DNA of 64,000 nt from Streptomyces sp. NBC_00289 (GCF_041435115.1 NZ_CP108046.1:1116001-1180000); one strand, 5' to 3'. Shown: positions 8,557-17,450, numbered from the stretch's first letter. Numbers and translations: made by a program. Notes: generated by a model not told the origin, from the sequence alone.

Positions 8557-8967
8557 TCAGCGGCGGGTTGGCCGCAGGCGCTCGATGCGGTCGAGGTCGC
8601 CGGTGAGCAGGTCGCGGTGGCTGATGGTGAAGTCTCCGTTGGGCAGCTTCTGCTCGGGTCCGTAGTGCCGGCCCGCGACGGCGGCGGGGAGGAAAGCGCG
8701 CAGGCTATGGCGCATGTCCCCGGGATACGTGACGGGTGCGCCCCAGTCTGAGGGGGCCCGGTCGGTGGCGAGCAGGACCCAGTGGTCGACGGGCACGGCG
8801 GCGTCGAGGTCCGGCGCAGTTCCGGTGTGGCTGTCCAGGGCCGGCACTGTCAGTCGGTCGGGGTCGAGGGGCGAGTACCACATCAGCAAGGGCTTGGCGC
8901 GTTGCGCGTCGGCGTTGTCGAAGCAGCACACGGCGATGGTGTGGTCGGGGAAGTGGTCGGCGTAGAC
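8557..8967 (-). pseudogene. hypothetical protein, probably 5'-frameshifted
   Basis: The reading frame from 8931 (GTG) to 8557 gives a convincing protein-like sequence beginning VCCFDNADAQRAKPLLMWY and ending GDLDRIERLRPTRR. The frame continues upstream without a start as VYADHFPDHTIA to 8967, where its sense jumps one frame into EEQEAVAERV. The codons read GTG-C-GTC at 8965-8971, so a small insertion appears to have broken the N-terminus. If GTG 8931 is used instead, a 124-residue product is still possible. I do not recognise the family. It follows the hydrolase gene on the same strand by about 70 bases. Confidence 0.5.
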
Positions 8968-9036
8968 GCACCCTCTCCGCTACGGCCTCCTGCTCCTCGG
9001 GTCGGCAGCCCGGCTCGGCTCGTCCGCACCCTGCCG

Positions 9037-9732
9037 TCACAAGCTCAGCAGCAGGTCCCTGACCGCGGCGGGCCGGGACAGGAACGGGTGATGGCCGGTG
9101 TCGAGTTCGACGACGCTGCCGGCCCGGCGGGCGAACTCGTGCTGCAGGCGCGGCGGGGTGCCGCGGTCCTGGGCGCAGACGAGGTACGTCGAGGGCACCT
9201 GCTGCCATGCGGCCGCCCCGACCACCTGCCCGGTCACCTGCACGCTCTGCCGGGCGAGGTGGTCCGCCGCCCGCACCTGGACCGTGGGGTCGCAGTCCTG
9301 CAGGAACGTGTCGACGAGGAGCTCTGCGCGGACCTCGAAGGTGCCGGTGTCTGGGTCGACGTCGAGGAAGGGGGCGGGGCTGCCGTCCCCGAACTCCGAC
9401 AGGCTCTGCCCGACCTCGGGCAGGTAGCTTGAGATCAGCAGCAGGTGGCGTACCGACCCGATTCCCGCGGCGGCTTCCGCGGTGATGATGCCGCCGTAGC
9501 TGTGGGCGACCACAACGGTCGGCTCATCCCCGTCCTCCAGGACCTGCCGCACCGCGGCAACGTCCTCGGACAACCCCGGACCGTCTGCGCCTGCGGGCAG
9601 GCCCGCCTCGCCGCAGCTCGGCAGCGCCGGAGCCACGCTCGGCACACCTCGCTCCCGCAGCAGCTCGGCGGTGCGGTGCCACCACCACGACCCGTCCCGT
9701 ACGCACGCCCCATGCACGAACACGACCCTCAT
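9037..9732 (-). CDS. alpha/beta hydrolase
   Basis: A 231-residue soluble alpha/beta-hydrolase of the short, lid-poor type. It has an oxyanion motif FVHGACVRDGSWWW at the N-terminus, nucleophile Ser in VVVAHSYGGII, acidic residue in VCAQDRGTPP, and catalytic His in LDTGHHPFLS. All triad positions are present, so it should be an active esterase, lactonase or amidase. I start at ATG 9732 (MRVVFVHG) with GGAGG five to nine bases upstream; longer starts run through a tandem duplication. It is divergent from a TetR regulator and is its likely target. Confidence 0.87.
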   Translation of the reverse strand: MRVVFVHGACVRDGSWWWHRTAELLRERGVPSVAPALPSCGEAGLPAGADGPGLSEDVAAVRQVLEDGDEPTVVVAHSYGGIITAEAAAGIGSVRHLLLISSYLPEVGQSLSEFGDGSPAPFLDVDPDTGTFEVRAELLVDTFLQDCDPTVQVRAADHLARQSVQVTGQVVGAAAWQQVPSTYLVCAQDRGTPPRLQHEFARRAGSVVELDTGHHPFLSRPAAVRDLLLSL

Positions 9733-9740
9733 CGCTGCCT

Positions 9741-9777
9741 CCACGTCTGCTGTGAGCAACCACGTCTGCTGTGAGCA
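9741..9777. repeat. 18-bp tandem duplication in the hydrolase leader
   Basis: The 18-base sequence CCACGTCTGCTGTGAGCA occurs at 9741-9758 and again at 9760-9777, separated by one base. It lies between the hydrolase ribosome-binding site and the divergent operator, so it changes the promoter-to-start distance by 19 bases. Confidence 0.85.
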
Positions 9778-9795
9778 CCTTTCGATCAACGGTAG

Positions 9796-9813
9796 ACGTA
9801 GTAGTCGTTACGT
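9796..9813. promoter_or_regulatory. probable TetR operator between hydrolase and tetR-like gene
   Basis: ACGTA-N8-TACGT is an 18-base inverted repeat, 14 bases before the TetR GTG start and about 63 bases before the hydrolase start. The position suggests autorepression and control of the hydrolase. Confidence 0.5.
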
Positions 9814-9827
9814 GAAAAATTCGGGGC

Positions 9828-10460
9828 GTGGGCAGACGACCGCAACCGCACATCAAGGACAGGCTGCTGGACGCCTGCGCCGATCACGCCCTCGCGCACG
9901 GTCTCCCCGACCGGCTCGAGCCGCTGGCCACCGCCACCGGCACCTCGGCCCGCATGCTGATCTATCACTTCGGCACCCGTGACGCCCTGCTGCGGGCCGT
10001 TCTCGGGCACGCGCGACAACGTCAACTCGACGCATTCGGGGACCTCCTGCGGGCGCGACCCGACGAGCCCTACACCGCGACCCTCAACCGCGCCTGGACC
10101 TCCATCACCGGCCCGGACGGGCAGCCGTACCTGCGGATGTTCGGTCAACTGCGCGAGAGCGCAGTGCAGCAGCTGTGGCCCGACTTCCGGCGCACGGCGA
10201 CGACCGACTGGCTCGGGCCGCTCGAGGACGGCCTGCGCAGCATCGGCCGACCGGAGCTCGCGACGCTCGTCCTCGCTGTCATCCGCGGCCTCATCATGGA
10301 CCTCGACGCCACCGGCGACACCACCCGCACCGACCGGGCCTTCCGTGACTTCGTCACCACAGTCGAGCAACTGTCCAGCGGCGACAGCTCAACCGCCCAC
10401 CGCTCCGAGGAGCGCGCAGGCAGCGGCACTACCAGCACCGACACGGCGTCGGACACGTAG
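9828..10460 (+). CDS. TetR-family transcriptional regulator
   Basis: A 210-residue regulator. The N-terminal helix-turn-helix (about residues 8-53) ends with ATATGTSARMLIYHFGTRDALL, where the recognition helix is followed by the invariant YHF. The C-terminal ligand domain contains RAWTSITGPDGQPYLRMFGQL and IRGLIMDLDATGD, the pattern of TetR_C regulators with a WD-type pocket. GTG start. The last 35 residues are Ser/Thr-rich and probably disordered. Divergence from the hydrolase gene and the palindrome in the shared leader suggest it represses itself and that gene. Confidence 0.88.
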   Translation: MGRRPQPHIKDRLLDACADHALAHGLPDRLEPLATATGTSARMLIYHFGTRDALLRAVLGHARQRQLDAFGDLLRARPDEPYTATLNRAWTSITGPDGQPYLRMFGQLRESAVQQLWPDFRRTATTDWLGPLEDGLRSIGRPELATLVLAVIRGLIMDLDATGDTTRTDRAFRDFVTTVEQLSSGDSSTAHRSEERAGSGTTSTDTASDT

Positions 10461-11118
10461 TGCTGCGTCGTCTACCGATCGCCCAGGTCGCAGGCTCGAC
10501 GCGCGGCTGGCATGCGGGGGCCAAGCGTTCTCACACCGCCCCCGGCGGCCGAGGTGGCGCCAATCGGTATCTGGTGCCCGGCCTCGTCACGGGGCAAGCC
10601 GCCAACCTCACGGGACAAGGGCGGCCGAGCCAACCGCGATCAGCACCAATCCCGCGGTGACCGTGACACGCGGGCCGGCGCGCGCCGCGATCCGCGGGGA
10701 CACCGGGCGGCTTCGTCACCGACGACGGGCGAGGCCTCTCACCGAGCCTGGCTCAAGGTCATCGCACCGCAATAGCGGGTGGCGACGTTTCGACTCCCGC
10801 GTGCGGGACGAGGCGGCATCGCCTCCCACCAGCCGGGGAAGATCAGCCGGCGGCGTTCTGTGCTGCTGAAGCCCGGGCCCGAATTGCCTTTCGGGTTGAG
10901 CCACCGGCGGCTAACGTTCGGGGGCAGCGAGTGATCCACGAGGAGCGAAGACATGGTCGGTCGTCCGAGCGCGCGTTGACGTTGTAGGCCGTGATCGGCC
11001 TGTCATCGCGTGCTGCCCTTGATGTTGCGGCACAGCGAGCCTTCTCCTGCCTGAACCGTCGGCGCACATGTCGTGTGCCCGGTAGCCGGCCTCGTTGTCG
11101 GCAACCCAAGGAACCCTG
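10461..11118. other. about 660 bases of mostly decayed sequence
   Basis: No intact gene is visible. A fragment of an MFS transporter can be read on the minus strand (separate entry). The remainder has only Arg/Pro-rich shadow frames. The ribosome-binding site AAGGAA of the downstream MFS gene is at about 11109-11114. Confidence 0.5.
10608..10720 (-). pseudogene. MFS transporter fragment
   Basis: Minus-strand translation gives SRPVSPRIAARAGPRV followed by TVTAGLVLIAVGSAALVP and a stop at 10608-10610. This closely resembles the loop and helix of DHA2-type MFS drug exporters (typical text: R-x-x-A-R-x-G-P-R-V-T-V-x-A-G-L-x-L-I-A). No start or further transmembrane segments can be joined to it, so it is a relic. 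It lies downstream of the TetR gene, which might once have controlled it. Confidence 0.45.
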
Positions 11119-12441
11119 ATGCCGTCCGCCTCCTGCCCCGTATCCGATTCCGGTCGCCCTGTTCCGTCAAGCCTGTGGCGGGACGGCGACTTCCGCAGAC
11201 TCTGGGTGGGGCAGAGCGTCTCCCAACTCGGGGAACACGCAAGCCTGGTGGTTCTTCCGCTCTTCGCCGTCCTGACACTCGACTCCAGTGCCGACGACCT
11301 GGGCCTACTGCGCGCCGTAGGCCAGGCCCCGGTCCTGTTGCTCTCGCTCTTCGTCGGCGCGTGGGTGGACGGCTGGCGGACCCGCACAGTCATGGTGCTG
11401 ACGGACGCCGGCCGGACCCTGGTCCTGGGTGCCGCCGCCGTGGCCGGGCTCTTCGGCTGGCTCGACCTGCCCGCGCTTCTCGTGGCCGCCTTCGCCGTCG
11501 GGGCCCTGTCCGTGTTCTTCGACGTGGCCTACCAGGCGTCACTCGTACGGCTGGTGCGACGGGATCAGCTGGTACGGGGCAACAGCGCCCTCGAGAGCAG
11601 CCGTTCCGCGGCTCAGATCGGCGGTCCCGCCCTCGGCGGAGCGTTGGTGTCCCTGCTGTCGGCCCCGATCGCTGCTGCCTCCGGCGCGCTGTTCTTCGCG
11701 CTGTCGTTCCTGTCCATCCGAGGCATCCGTCGGGTCGAATCGACTCCGGAACGTCTGGAACCTCGCCCTCGGGTCTGGCAGCGGATCCACGAGGGTCTCC
11801 GCTTCGTCGTCAGCGATACCTCGCTGCGGACCGTGTGCCTGGCCTCGGCCGCCTTCCAGTTCTCCTTCGCCGCCGTGATGACCGGCTACCTGCTCTTCCT
11901 GCCGCGGGAACTGCACCTGTCCGCCACCGCCGTCGGGCTGGCACTCGCGGCGACGGGACCGGGCGCGCTCCTGGGTTCCATGCTGGCCGCCCGCCTGCCG
12001 AACCGGTTCGGGTACGGCCCGGTGCTCGTGGCCGCGGCGGCAGTGGGCGATGGGGCGTTTCTGTGTGTACCCGCATTGCACGGCTCCTCTGCGGTGACCG
12101 TTCTCGCGCTCCTTGCGGTCAACTTAGTGTTCGGGGTCGGCGGCCAGTTGGTGAACGTCATGATCATGGCCGTCCGGCAGACCGTCACCCCAGACGGGAT
12201 GCAAGGCCGCGTGGCCGCGACGATCACGTTTGTCGGCATGGGAATGTCCCCACTCGGCTCCCTGCTCGGCGGATTGCTCGCGCAGGAATGGGGGCCGCGC
12301 ACCAGCCTCTTGGCCACGGCCGCAGGCATGATGCTGTCCCCCATGGTGATGGCTCTGTCTCCGCTGGCGGGGCTTGGAAAGACGCTTCCGGCCACGCAGG
12401 ACACACCGCCGAAGGCCAGTCCGCGCCTCCCCCGCGCGTGA
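11119..12441 (+). CDS. MFS transporter (MFS_3-like exporter, 12 TM)
   Basis: A 440-residue permease with about twelve hydrophobic segments. It starts LWRDGDFRRLWVGQSVSQLG, the standard opening of the EntS/MFS_3-like group, has a loop-2 motif DGWRTRTVMVLTDAGR and a central RLVRRDQLVRGNSALESSR segment. These are proton-driven exporters of siderophores, macrolides or other small molecules; the substrate is not evident. I start at ATG 11119 with AAGGAA upstream. The short Ser/Pro-rich tail is cytoplasmic. No regulator is coupled to it. Confidence 0.88.
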   Translation: MPSASCPVSDSGRPVPSSLWRDGDFRRLWVGQSVSQLGEHASLVVLPLFAVLTLDSSADDLGLLRAVGQAPVLLLSLFVGAWVDGWRTRTVMVLTDAGRTLVLGAAAVAGLFGWLDLPALLVAAFAVGALSVFFDVAYQASLVRLVRRDQLVRGNSALESSRSAAQIGGPALGGALVSLLSAPIAAASGALFFALSFLSIRGIRRVESTPERLEPRPRVWQRIHEGLRFVVSDTSLRTVCLASAAFQFSFAAVMTGYLLFLPRELHLSATAVGLALAATGPGALLGSMLAARLPNRFGYGPVLVAAAAVGDGAFLCVPALHGSSAVTVLALLAVNLVFGVGGQLVNVMIMAVRQTVTPDGMQGRVAATITFVGMGMSPLGSLLGGLLAQEWGPRTSLLATAAGMMLSPMVMALSPLAGLGKTLPATQDTPPKASPRLPRA

Positions 12442-12514
12442 GTACACGGCAACCAATTCATGAGACGGTGATGTGGATCACTCTGCGGCTACCTAGGGTC
12501 GGGCGTACGCGATC

Positions 12515-13204
12515 ATGATCGGAATGGACGCTTGTTTCCTTGGCATCGGTGATCTGGTCGAAGCGCCGTCCGTGGCGGTCGTGGTCGACGTTATGCGTGC
12601 TTTCACCGTGGCTGCCTGGGCCTTTGCCCAGGGGGCGGAAAAGATCGTTCTCGCTGAGTCGCTGGACGAAGCCCTGGCGCTCAAGGCTCGCAACCCGGAC
12701 TGGGTGGCACTCAAAGACGGTCCCCCCGCGCCCGGGTTCGAACTGGTCAACTCGCCTGGACTGCTGCGGTCTGTGGACCTTGGCGGACAGACCGTCGTAC
12801 AGAAGACCACCGCAGGGACGGTCGGCGCCCTCGCGGTCAAGGAGGCCTCGCTGGTGCTGTGCGCCAGCTTCGTGGTGGCGGAGGCAACGGCTCGGCTCTT
12901 GCGGACGCGCAGGAGTGACAGTGTCACGTTCGTGGTCACCGGCGAAGACGGGCAGGCCGATGAAGATCTGGCGTGTGCTCAGTACATCGCTAGAAGGGCC
13001 ACGGAGGCCGGGACGAATGCTGCTGAGTTCGTCCGCCGGGCTGCCGAGTCACATGCCGCCGCCGAGTTGGCGGAGGGTGTGCGTGAAGGAGTCCACTCTG
13101 ATGACGTTGCCCTCTGCCTTGAGGTCGACCGGTTCCCCTTTGCCATGCTGGCGACCTTGGAAGGTTCGCTCATGGTCGTCCGTCCGCAGCGGCTCGGCTC
13201 GTAG
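12515..13204 (+). CDS. 2-phosphosulfolactate phosphatase-like (ComB family) protein
   Basis: A 229-residue protein with the ComB-family N-terminal motif [20 protein letters not shown] and the following [15 protein letters not shown], plus [10 protein letters not shown] near residue 98. ComB hydrolyses 2-phosphosulfolactate in archaeal coenzyme M synthesis; actinobacterial members occur without that pathway and their substrate is unknown. ATG at 12515 or 12524 (MDACFLGI). A short GTGAT-N4-ATCAC palindrome at 12468-12481 precedes it. It is a single gene, 73 bases after the MFS gene. Confidence 0.8.
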   Translation: MIGMDACFLGIGDLVEAPSVAVVVDVMRAFTVAAWAFAQGAEKIVLAESLDEALALKARNPDWVALKDGPPAPGFELVNSPGLLRSVDLGGQTVVQKTTAGTVGALAVKEASLVLCASFVVAEATARLLRTRRSDSVTFVVTGEDGQADEDLACAQYIARRATEAGTNAAEFVRRAAESHAAAELAEGVREGVHSDDVALCLEVDRFPFAMLATLEGSLMVVRPQRLGS

Positions 13205-13325
13205 CGTTTGCATGTGACCGGGGAGAAGTGAGACAGAGGGCGCCTTCGCCCGCCGGCTGACTGCTGAGGACGCGAGGCGGCAACTCCCGGACACCCTCGG
13301 CCCTTCCCGCAGCTGGGCTGAGCCT

Positions 13326-14312
13326 CTACTCCCGCTCAGACGCTGCCTGGAGGCGGTGTTCTCTGGGGGAATGGCCGTAGGCGACGCGGAAGGCGCGGGT
13401 GAAGTCGGAGGCTCGAGCGAATCCCCAGCGACCAGCGATGACATGGATGGGTGTGGTGCGCATCGAGGGGTCCGTCAAGTCGCGGTGGGCACCCTCCAGC
13501 CGCAGGTTGCGGATCCCTGCGGCGACCGTTTCGCCTGGCGACTGCTGCTGAAAAATACGGTGCAGATAGCTGAGGGATATGTGAAGCGCGGCGGCGATCG
13601 CAGGTGGGGTCAGCTCAGGGTCATGCAGGTTCTGACGGATGAACGCATGGATGCGCCGCGCCGTGGCTCGCTGACGGGTCTCCTGCGGCAGGGCGGCTTC
13701 CGCGTCCAGTGTCTGGGCGAGCCAGGCCGAGATCAGGTCGAGTGCGACCGTGCCCAGGCGTGGTGCATCGCAGGGTTGGAGGGTTTCCGCCTGTCGGACC
13801 AGGCCGACGAGGAACTCCGTCAGCAGCGCCCCGACGCCCTCTCGTCCCGACAGTCCCCGGCCCAGTACCTCGCGGACCCGGTGTGGTGGCAGAGGCAGCA
13901 GCGCCTTGGGGAAGTCCACGCCCACGCCCTTGAAGACGCGGGACTCCTGGTTGTCCAGGGACCGCAGGTCCCACGGTTGTGAGCTGTCGGCCAGATGTAG
14001 GTCATACGTGCGGAACGTGTTGGTCCGGCTGGCGTGTTCGAGAGCCATCTCTCCGTCGAGCAGCAGCGTCAGGTGATACAGCCCGGGGTCAGACTGCCGC
14101 ACCATTTTCGGGCTCCGCCGGAAACGCGTCGGCAGGAACGACGCCTGCATCACCGTCGCCGGCCCCAGCTCCAGCAGCTGTAGCTCCCCCCAGAACTGGG
14201 CCGAGTAGGGGCTGATGAAGTCGGTCGAGCGAGTCCGGCTGATCAGTTCCCGCCAGTAGTCGAACCGGTCTGCCGTCGGCACGTCCTCGCTTTGGAACAC
14301 GGTCCCGATCAT
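13326..14312 (-). CDS. AraC-family transcriptional regulator
   Basis: A 328-residue regulator with an N-terminal AraC_binding_2-type sensing domain (VFQSEDVPTADRFDYWREL ... TRFRRSPKMVRQSDPGLYHL) and two C-terminal helix-turn-helix motifs (about residues 225-320): TPPAIAAALHISLSYLHRIF and VIAGRWGFARASDFTRAFR, ending YGHSPREHR. I start at ATG 14312 (MIGTVFQ) behind GGGAGTGGGG. The sensing-domain type is common in actinobacterial regulators of catabolic or secondary metabolic genes. No obvious target operon adjoins it. Confidence 0.88.
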   Translation of the reverse strand: MIGTVFQSEDVPTADRFDYWRELISRTRSTDFISPYSAQFWGELQLLELGPATVMQASFLPTRFRRSPKMVRQSDPGLYHLTLLLDGEMALEHASRTNTFRTYDLHLADSSQPWDLRSLDNQESRVFKGVGVDFPKALLPLPPHRVREVLGRGLSGREGVGALLTEFLVGLVRQAETLQPCDAPRLGTVALDLISAWLAQTLDAEAALPQETRQRATARRIHAFIRQNLHDPELTPPAIAAALHISLSYLHRIFQQQSPGETVAAGIRNLRLEGAHRDLTDPSMRTTPIHVIAGRWGFARASDFTRAFRVAYGHSPREHRLQAASERE

Positions 14313-14589
14313 TTGCGTCCCACTCCCCCATGCCCTATCAGACGCTCCCACCCGCATCCGTCCCTATGAAGATCATGTCAGTTCCGGCGACAGGGCGGCC
14401 AGGACAGCTCTCCGAAAAGCTGGGTGGCCGTCATCACCCGCCCGGTAGCTGCACTGCCAGATCGGCCAGGGTTCGCAGCCGCCCGTCGGGGGTGCTTCAG
14501 GTAGGTGCCCTGCGACCGGCTGGGGCGAGCTGAACCACGAGGGCGTCCCCGCACTCCCGATCCGGCTTACGTAAACCGGTGCCGCGCTC

Positions 14590-15327
14590 CTACAGGACCT
14601 GAGCTGTGCGAGCCGACGAGAGCCAGCTGGGGAACTCGTGCAGCAGCCGGTCGTAGAGGAGATCGTCGCCTACGGTGCGGGGATCACGGCCGGCGTGGAA
14701 GAAGCCCGCGTTGTCGACGATGCGATGTCCGGGCACGGCCAGGTCGTCGAGACGGCGGAGAAAGGCGAACTCGTTGTCGTCGGGATCACCGAACCCGACG
14801 AACTGCCAGAACAGTGGGAGACGGGCAGCCTTGCACAGGTAACGTTCGGCGGCGAACTTGCTGGTCGGCCCGCCGTCGGTCTGGAAGATCACCAGGGCCG
14901 GCGCCTCACTGCCGGAAGCCAGATAGTGGTCGATGACATCGTCCATGGCCCAGTGGTAGTTCGTCCGACCCATGTGACCAAGGTTCTCGTGCAGCTTGTT
15001 GATACGGCCACGATGTCTTCCGAGCCTGAGATCAGTGGATCCGTCGACGTCGGTGGAGAAGAACACCACCGGCACCGTGCCGTCGTCATCGAGATGAGCG
15101 GACAGGGAAAGGACCTGCTCACCAAGATGCTGCATGGTGCCGTCCTTGTAGTAGGGCCGCATCGAACCCGAGCGATCCAGCACGAGATACACAGCAGCAC
15201 GCACTCCCTCGAGACCGTGCGCGCGCACACTGGATCCGGCCGACTTGTAAAGACTCACCAAGTCCGGGGCCTGCGCCTGCATCTTGGACAGACTGATCGC
15301 CGGCGCCTCGTTCTGAACCCTGCCCAT
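14590..15327 (-). CDS. VWA-domain protein, TerF-like
   Basis: A 245-residue cytoplasmic protein with a von Willebrand A fold. The MIDAS motif is complete: DRSGSM at about residue 52, a conserved Thr region in GRTNYHWAMDDV, and FQTDGGP. Conserved text KMQAQAPDLVSLYKSA and PLFWQFVGFG matches the vWA-TerF group associated with tellurite/stress (Ter) loci in Streptomyces. I start at ATG 15327 behind GGAGTGGAG. No TerD-like gene adjoins it. Confidence 0.83.
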   Translation of the reverse strand: MGRVQNEAPAISLSKMQAQAPDLVSLYKSAGSSVRAHGLEGVRAAVYLVLDRSGSMRPYYKDGTMQHLGEQVLSLSAHLDDDGTVPVVFFSTDVDGSTDLRLGRHRGRINKLHENLGHMGRTNYHWAMDDVIDHYLASGSEAPALVIFQTDGGPTSKFAAERYLCKAARLPLFWQFVGFGDPDDNEFAFLRRLDDLAVPGHRIVDNAGFFHAGRDPRTVGDDLLYDRLLHEFPSWLSSARTAQVL

Positions 15328-15700
15328 GGTCTCCACTCCTGTGTCGCGTGACGCCCTCATCCTCGCGGTCGAGGTGATCCCGCGAGTCGAACTTCTCCAA
15401 CGAGCCCCCACGCTCGTCGGGCGTGTGCCCTGGGCCCCGGGTCCCTCGACACCACGCCCCTCTCGTCGCCGTCGCCGTTGAGGACACCCTCGACGTCGTC
15501 ATCGAAATTGGCACCATGGCGGGGCGAGTCGAACACGCGGGCGCCGTCTGACTGGTGCCGGCCGCGGGACAGCGCCCCGTCCCTCGCAGCATCCGACTGC
15601 CGGACGCGAGCGACCCCAGAGCACGCAGTCAGTCCTGAGCGCCTGCGGACAGCAGGCCGAACGGGCGAAGGTCCTCGCGACGCAGTGGCGAGATTGGGGC
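15328..15700. other. gap with possible decayed minus-strand frame
   Basis: Between about 15365 and 15620 a minus-strand frame reads with acidic, protein-like text (for example FDDDVEGVLNGDGDERG) but has no start codon with a ribosome-binding site and no recognised family. It could be a remnant; I assign no function. Confidence 0.3.
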
Positions 15701-16003
15701 TTACGCGGTCAGCTGCTCACGTACGTTGTGAACAGAGTTGGCCGGTCTGACGCCGCCTTCGGGCCGGCTGATCTCGGCCCACACCGCGTCGAGGGAGAGG
15801 CCGAGGACATCGGCGATCGCCGCGATGGTCGGGAAGGCGGGGGTGGCCACGCGGCCCGACTCGATCTTCCGGAGGGTCTCCGGCGAGATACGTGCGTCGA
15901 GCGCGGTATCGATCATCGAGCGCTCTCCCCTGGCCCGACGCAAGAGGGCGCCGAGGCGCTGTCCGCGTTCGACCTCTGCGGGAGTGAGCGGCAACCTGAC
16001 CAT
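15701..16003 (-). CDS. XRE-family helix-turn-helix regulator
   Basis: A 100-residue protein that is almost entirely a Cro/C1-type helix-turn-helix: RLGALLRRARGERSM, then ALDARISPETLRKIESGRV and FPTIAAIADVLGLSLDAVWA. A short basic-to-polar tail follows. It is divergent from a methionine aminopeptidase gene; the 66-base gap holds two palindromic TACCGGTA boxes, one near each start, so it probably controls itself and the peptidase. Confidence 0.9.
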   Translation of the reverse strand: MVRLPLTPAEVERGQRLGALLRRARGERSMIDTALDARISPETLRKIESGRVATPAFPTIAAIADVLGLSLDAVWAEISRPEGGVRPANSVHNVREQLTA

Positions 16004-16017
16004 GACTCCGATTCTAG

Positions 16018-16039
16018 TACCGGTACAGTATTACCGGTA
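16018..16039. promoter_or_regulatory. twin TACCGGTA operator boxes
   Basis: TACCGGTA, itself a perfect 8-base palindrome, occurs at 16018-16025 and 16032-16039, 14 bases apart, in the divergent leader of the XRE regulator and methionine aminopeptidase. The spacing places both boxes nearly on the same DNA face. Confidence 0.6.
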
Positions 16040-16069
16040 TAGTTATTGGTTGCATGAGAAGGGCGCCGC

Positions 16070-16852
16070 ATGATCGAGATCCTGAACCCCACCCTGTTGG
16101 CCCGAGCAAAAGACACAGGCACCCTGGTCGCTGACATCCTGCAGACGCTGAAGAGCCGTAGCGCGATCGGCACGAACCTTCTGGACATCGACCGGTGGGC
16201 CAAGGCCATGATTGTCGAGGCGGGAGCAGTGTCCTGTTACGTCGACTACGAGCCGTCCTTCGGACGCGGCCCGTTCGGCCATTACATCTGCACGGCCGTC
16301 AACGACGCGGTGCTCCACGGGCGGCCGTACGACTACACGCTGGCCGACGGCGATCTGCTGACGCTCGACCTCGCCGTCGCCCAAGGCGGAGTGGCTGCGG
16401 ACGCTGCCATCAGTTTCATCGTGGGCGACACAAAGCCCCCGGAGAGCGTCGCGATGATCAGTGCGACCGAACGCGCACTGGCCGCAGGCATCGCCGCCGC
16501 CGGGCCCGGGGCTCGCATCGGCGACATCTCCCATGCCATCGGCACGGTTCTGAGCGAGGCGGGGTACCCGATCAACACCGAGTTCGGAGGCCATGGCATC
16601 GGATCAACCATGCACCAGGACCCGCACGTCTCGAACACCGGACGACCTGGCCGTGGATACAAACTGCGTCCTGGGCTGCTGCTGGCACTGGAGCCGTGGG
16701 TGATGGCGGACACCGCCGAACTCGTCACTGACACCGACGGGTGGACGCTCCGAAGCGCGACAGGCTGCCGGACAGCCCACAGCGAGCACACGATCGCCAT
16801 CACGGACGACGGAGCCGAAATCCTCACCTTGCCGAAGCGCGCACAGCCGTGA
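16070..16852 (+). CDS. map: type I methionine aminopeptidase
   Basis: A 260-residue M24-family enzyme that removes the initiator Met from nascent proteins. All five metal ligands can be placed: Asp in LLTLDLAV, Asp in VAADAAISF, His in GGHGIGS, Glu in ALEPWVM and Glu in AHSEHTIAI. The usual substrate-pocket text is CTAVNDAVLHG. It lacks the N-terminal zinc-finger extension of some actinobacterial homologues. Control by a dedicated XRE regulator makes it likely to be a conditional second copy rather than the housekeeping enzyme beside ribosomal genes. An inhibitor-resistance role is possible but inferred only. Confidence 0.92.
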   Translation: MIEILNPTLLARAKDTGTLVADILQTLKSRSAIGTNLLDIDRWAKAMIVEAGAVSCYVDYEPSFGRGPFGHYICTAVNDAVLHGRPYDYTLADGDLLTLDLAVAQGGVAADAAISFIVGDTKPPESVAMISATERALAAGIAAAGPGARIGDISHAIGTVLSEAGYPINTEFGGHGIGSTMHQDPHVSNTGRPGRGYKLRPGLLLALEPWVMADTAELVTDTDGWTLRSATGCRTAHSEHTIAITDDGAEILTLPKRAQP

Positions 16853-17066
16853 CGTCGGAGCCATGTGTTGATCTCGTCCAAGCACCGAACTGCCCTGGGC
16901 CGGCGCGTTCATGACGCTGGGTGGTCGTCCTCGTGGACCGGACGGGGGCGGCTCTCGACTCCGTGAGCGGTGCTGCTTAGGATCAAGGCACGGCATCGCG
17001 TGTCGGTCACCGGCTGGGTGAGGCATGGAGGTGCCCGTGAGACTGCCTTGCGGAGGCATTCCACAC

Positions 17067-17450
17067 ATGCCAGTCGAGTTGAACCACACCATCATCCATG
17101 CCCGGGACAACCGGGAGTCGGCCGAGTTCCTGGCGCACATCCTGGGGCTCGAGGTCGGGACCGAGTGGGGTCCGTTCATTCCCGTGGCCACCAGCAACGG
17201 GGTCACCCTGGACTTCGCCGCCATCCCCGCGGAGTCGATCGTCATGCAGCACTATGCGTTCCTCGTGTCCGACGAAGAGTTCGACGCGGCTTTCGCGCGT
17301 ATCCAGCAGGCCGGAATCACGTACTACGCCGATCCGCATCTGAAGCAGCCCGGAGAGATCAACCACCACCACGGTGGGCGCGGACTGTACTTCAAGGATC
17401 CGTCCGGGCATGGCATGGAGATCATCACACGGCCCTACAGCAGCCACTAG
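17067..17450 (+). CDS. VOC-family dioxygenase-like protein
   Basis: A 127-residue VOC protein: MPVELNHTIIHARDNRESAEF at the start, then LGLEVGTEWGPFIPV, HYAFLVSDEEFDAAF and GRGLYFKDPSGHGMEIIT. Candidate metal ligands are His in LNHTII, His in MQHYAF and Glu in MEIIT, so it may be a metal enzyme of the glyoxalase/dioxygenase type. I start at ATG 17067, 11 bases after GGAGG. It is a single gene with its own terminator. Confidence 0.85.
   Translation: MPVELNHTIIHARDNRESAEFLAHILGLEVGTEWGPFIPVATSNGVTLDFAAIPAESIVMQHYAFLVSDEEFDAAFARIQQAGITYYADPHLKQPGEINHHHGGRGLYFKDPSGHGMEIITRPYSSH

Noticed and set aside
10750..10960. Transposase tail (minus-strand text NVATRYCGAMTLSQAR)
   Set aside because: It faintly resembles an IS5-type transposase C-terminus, but no other motif, terminal repeat or upstream homology supports it.
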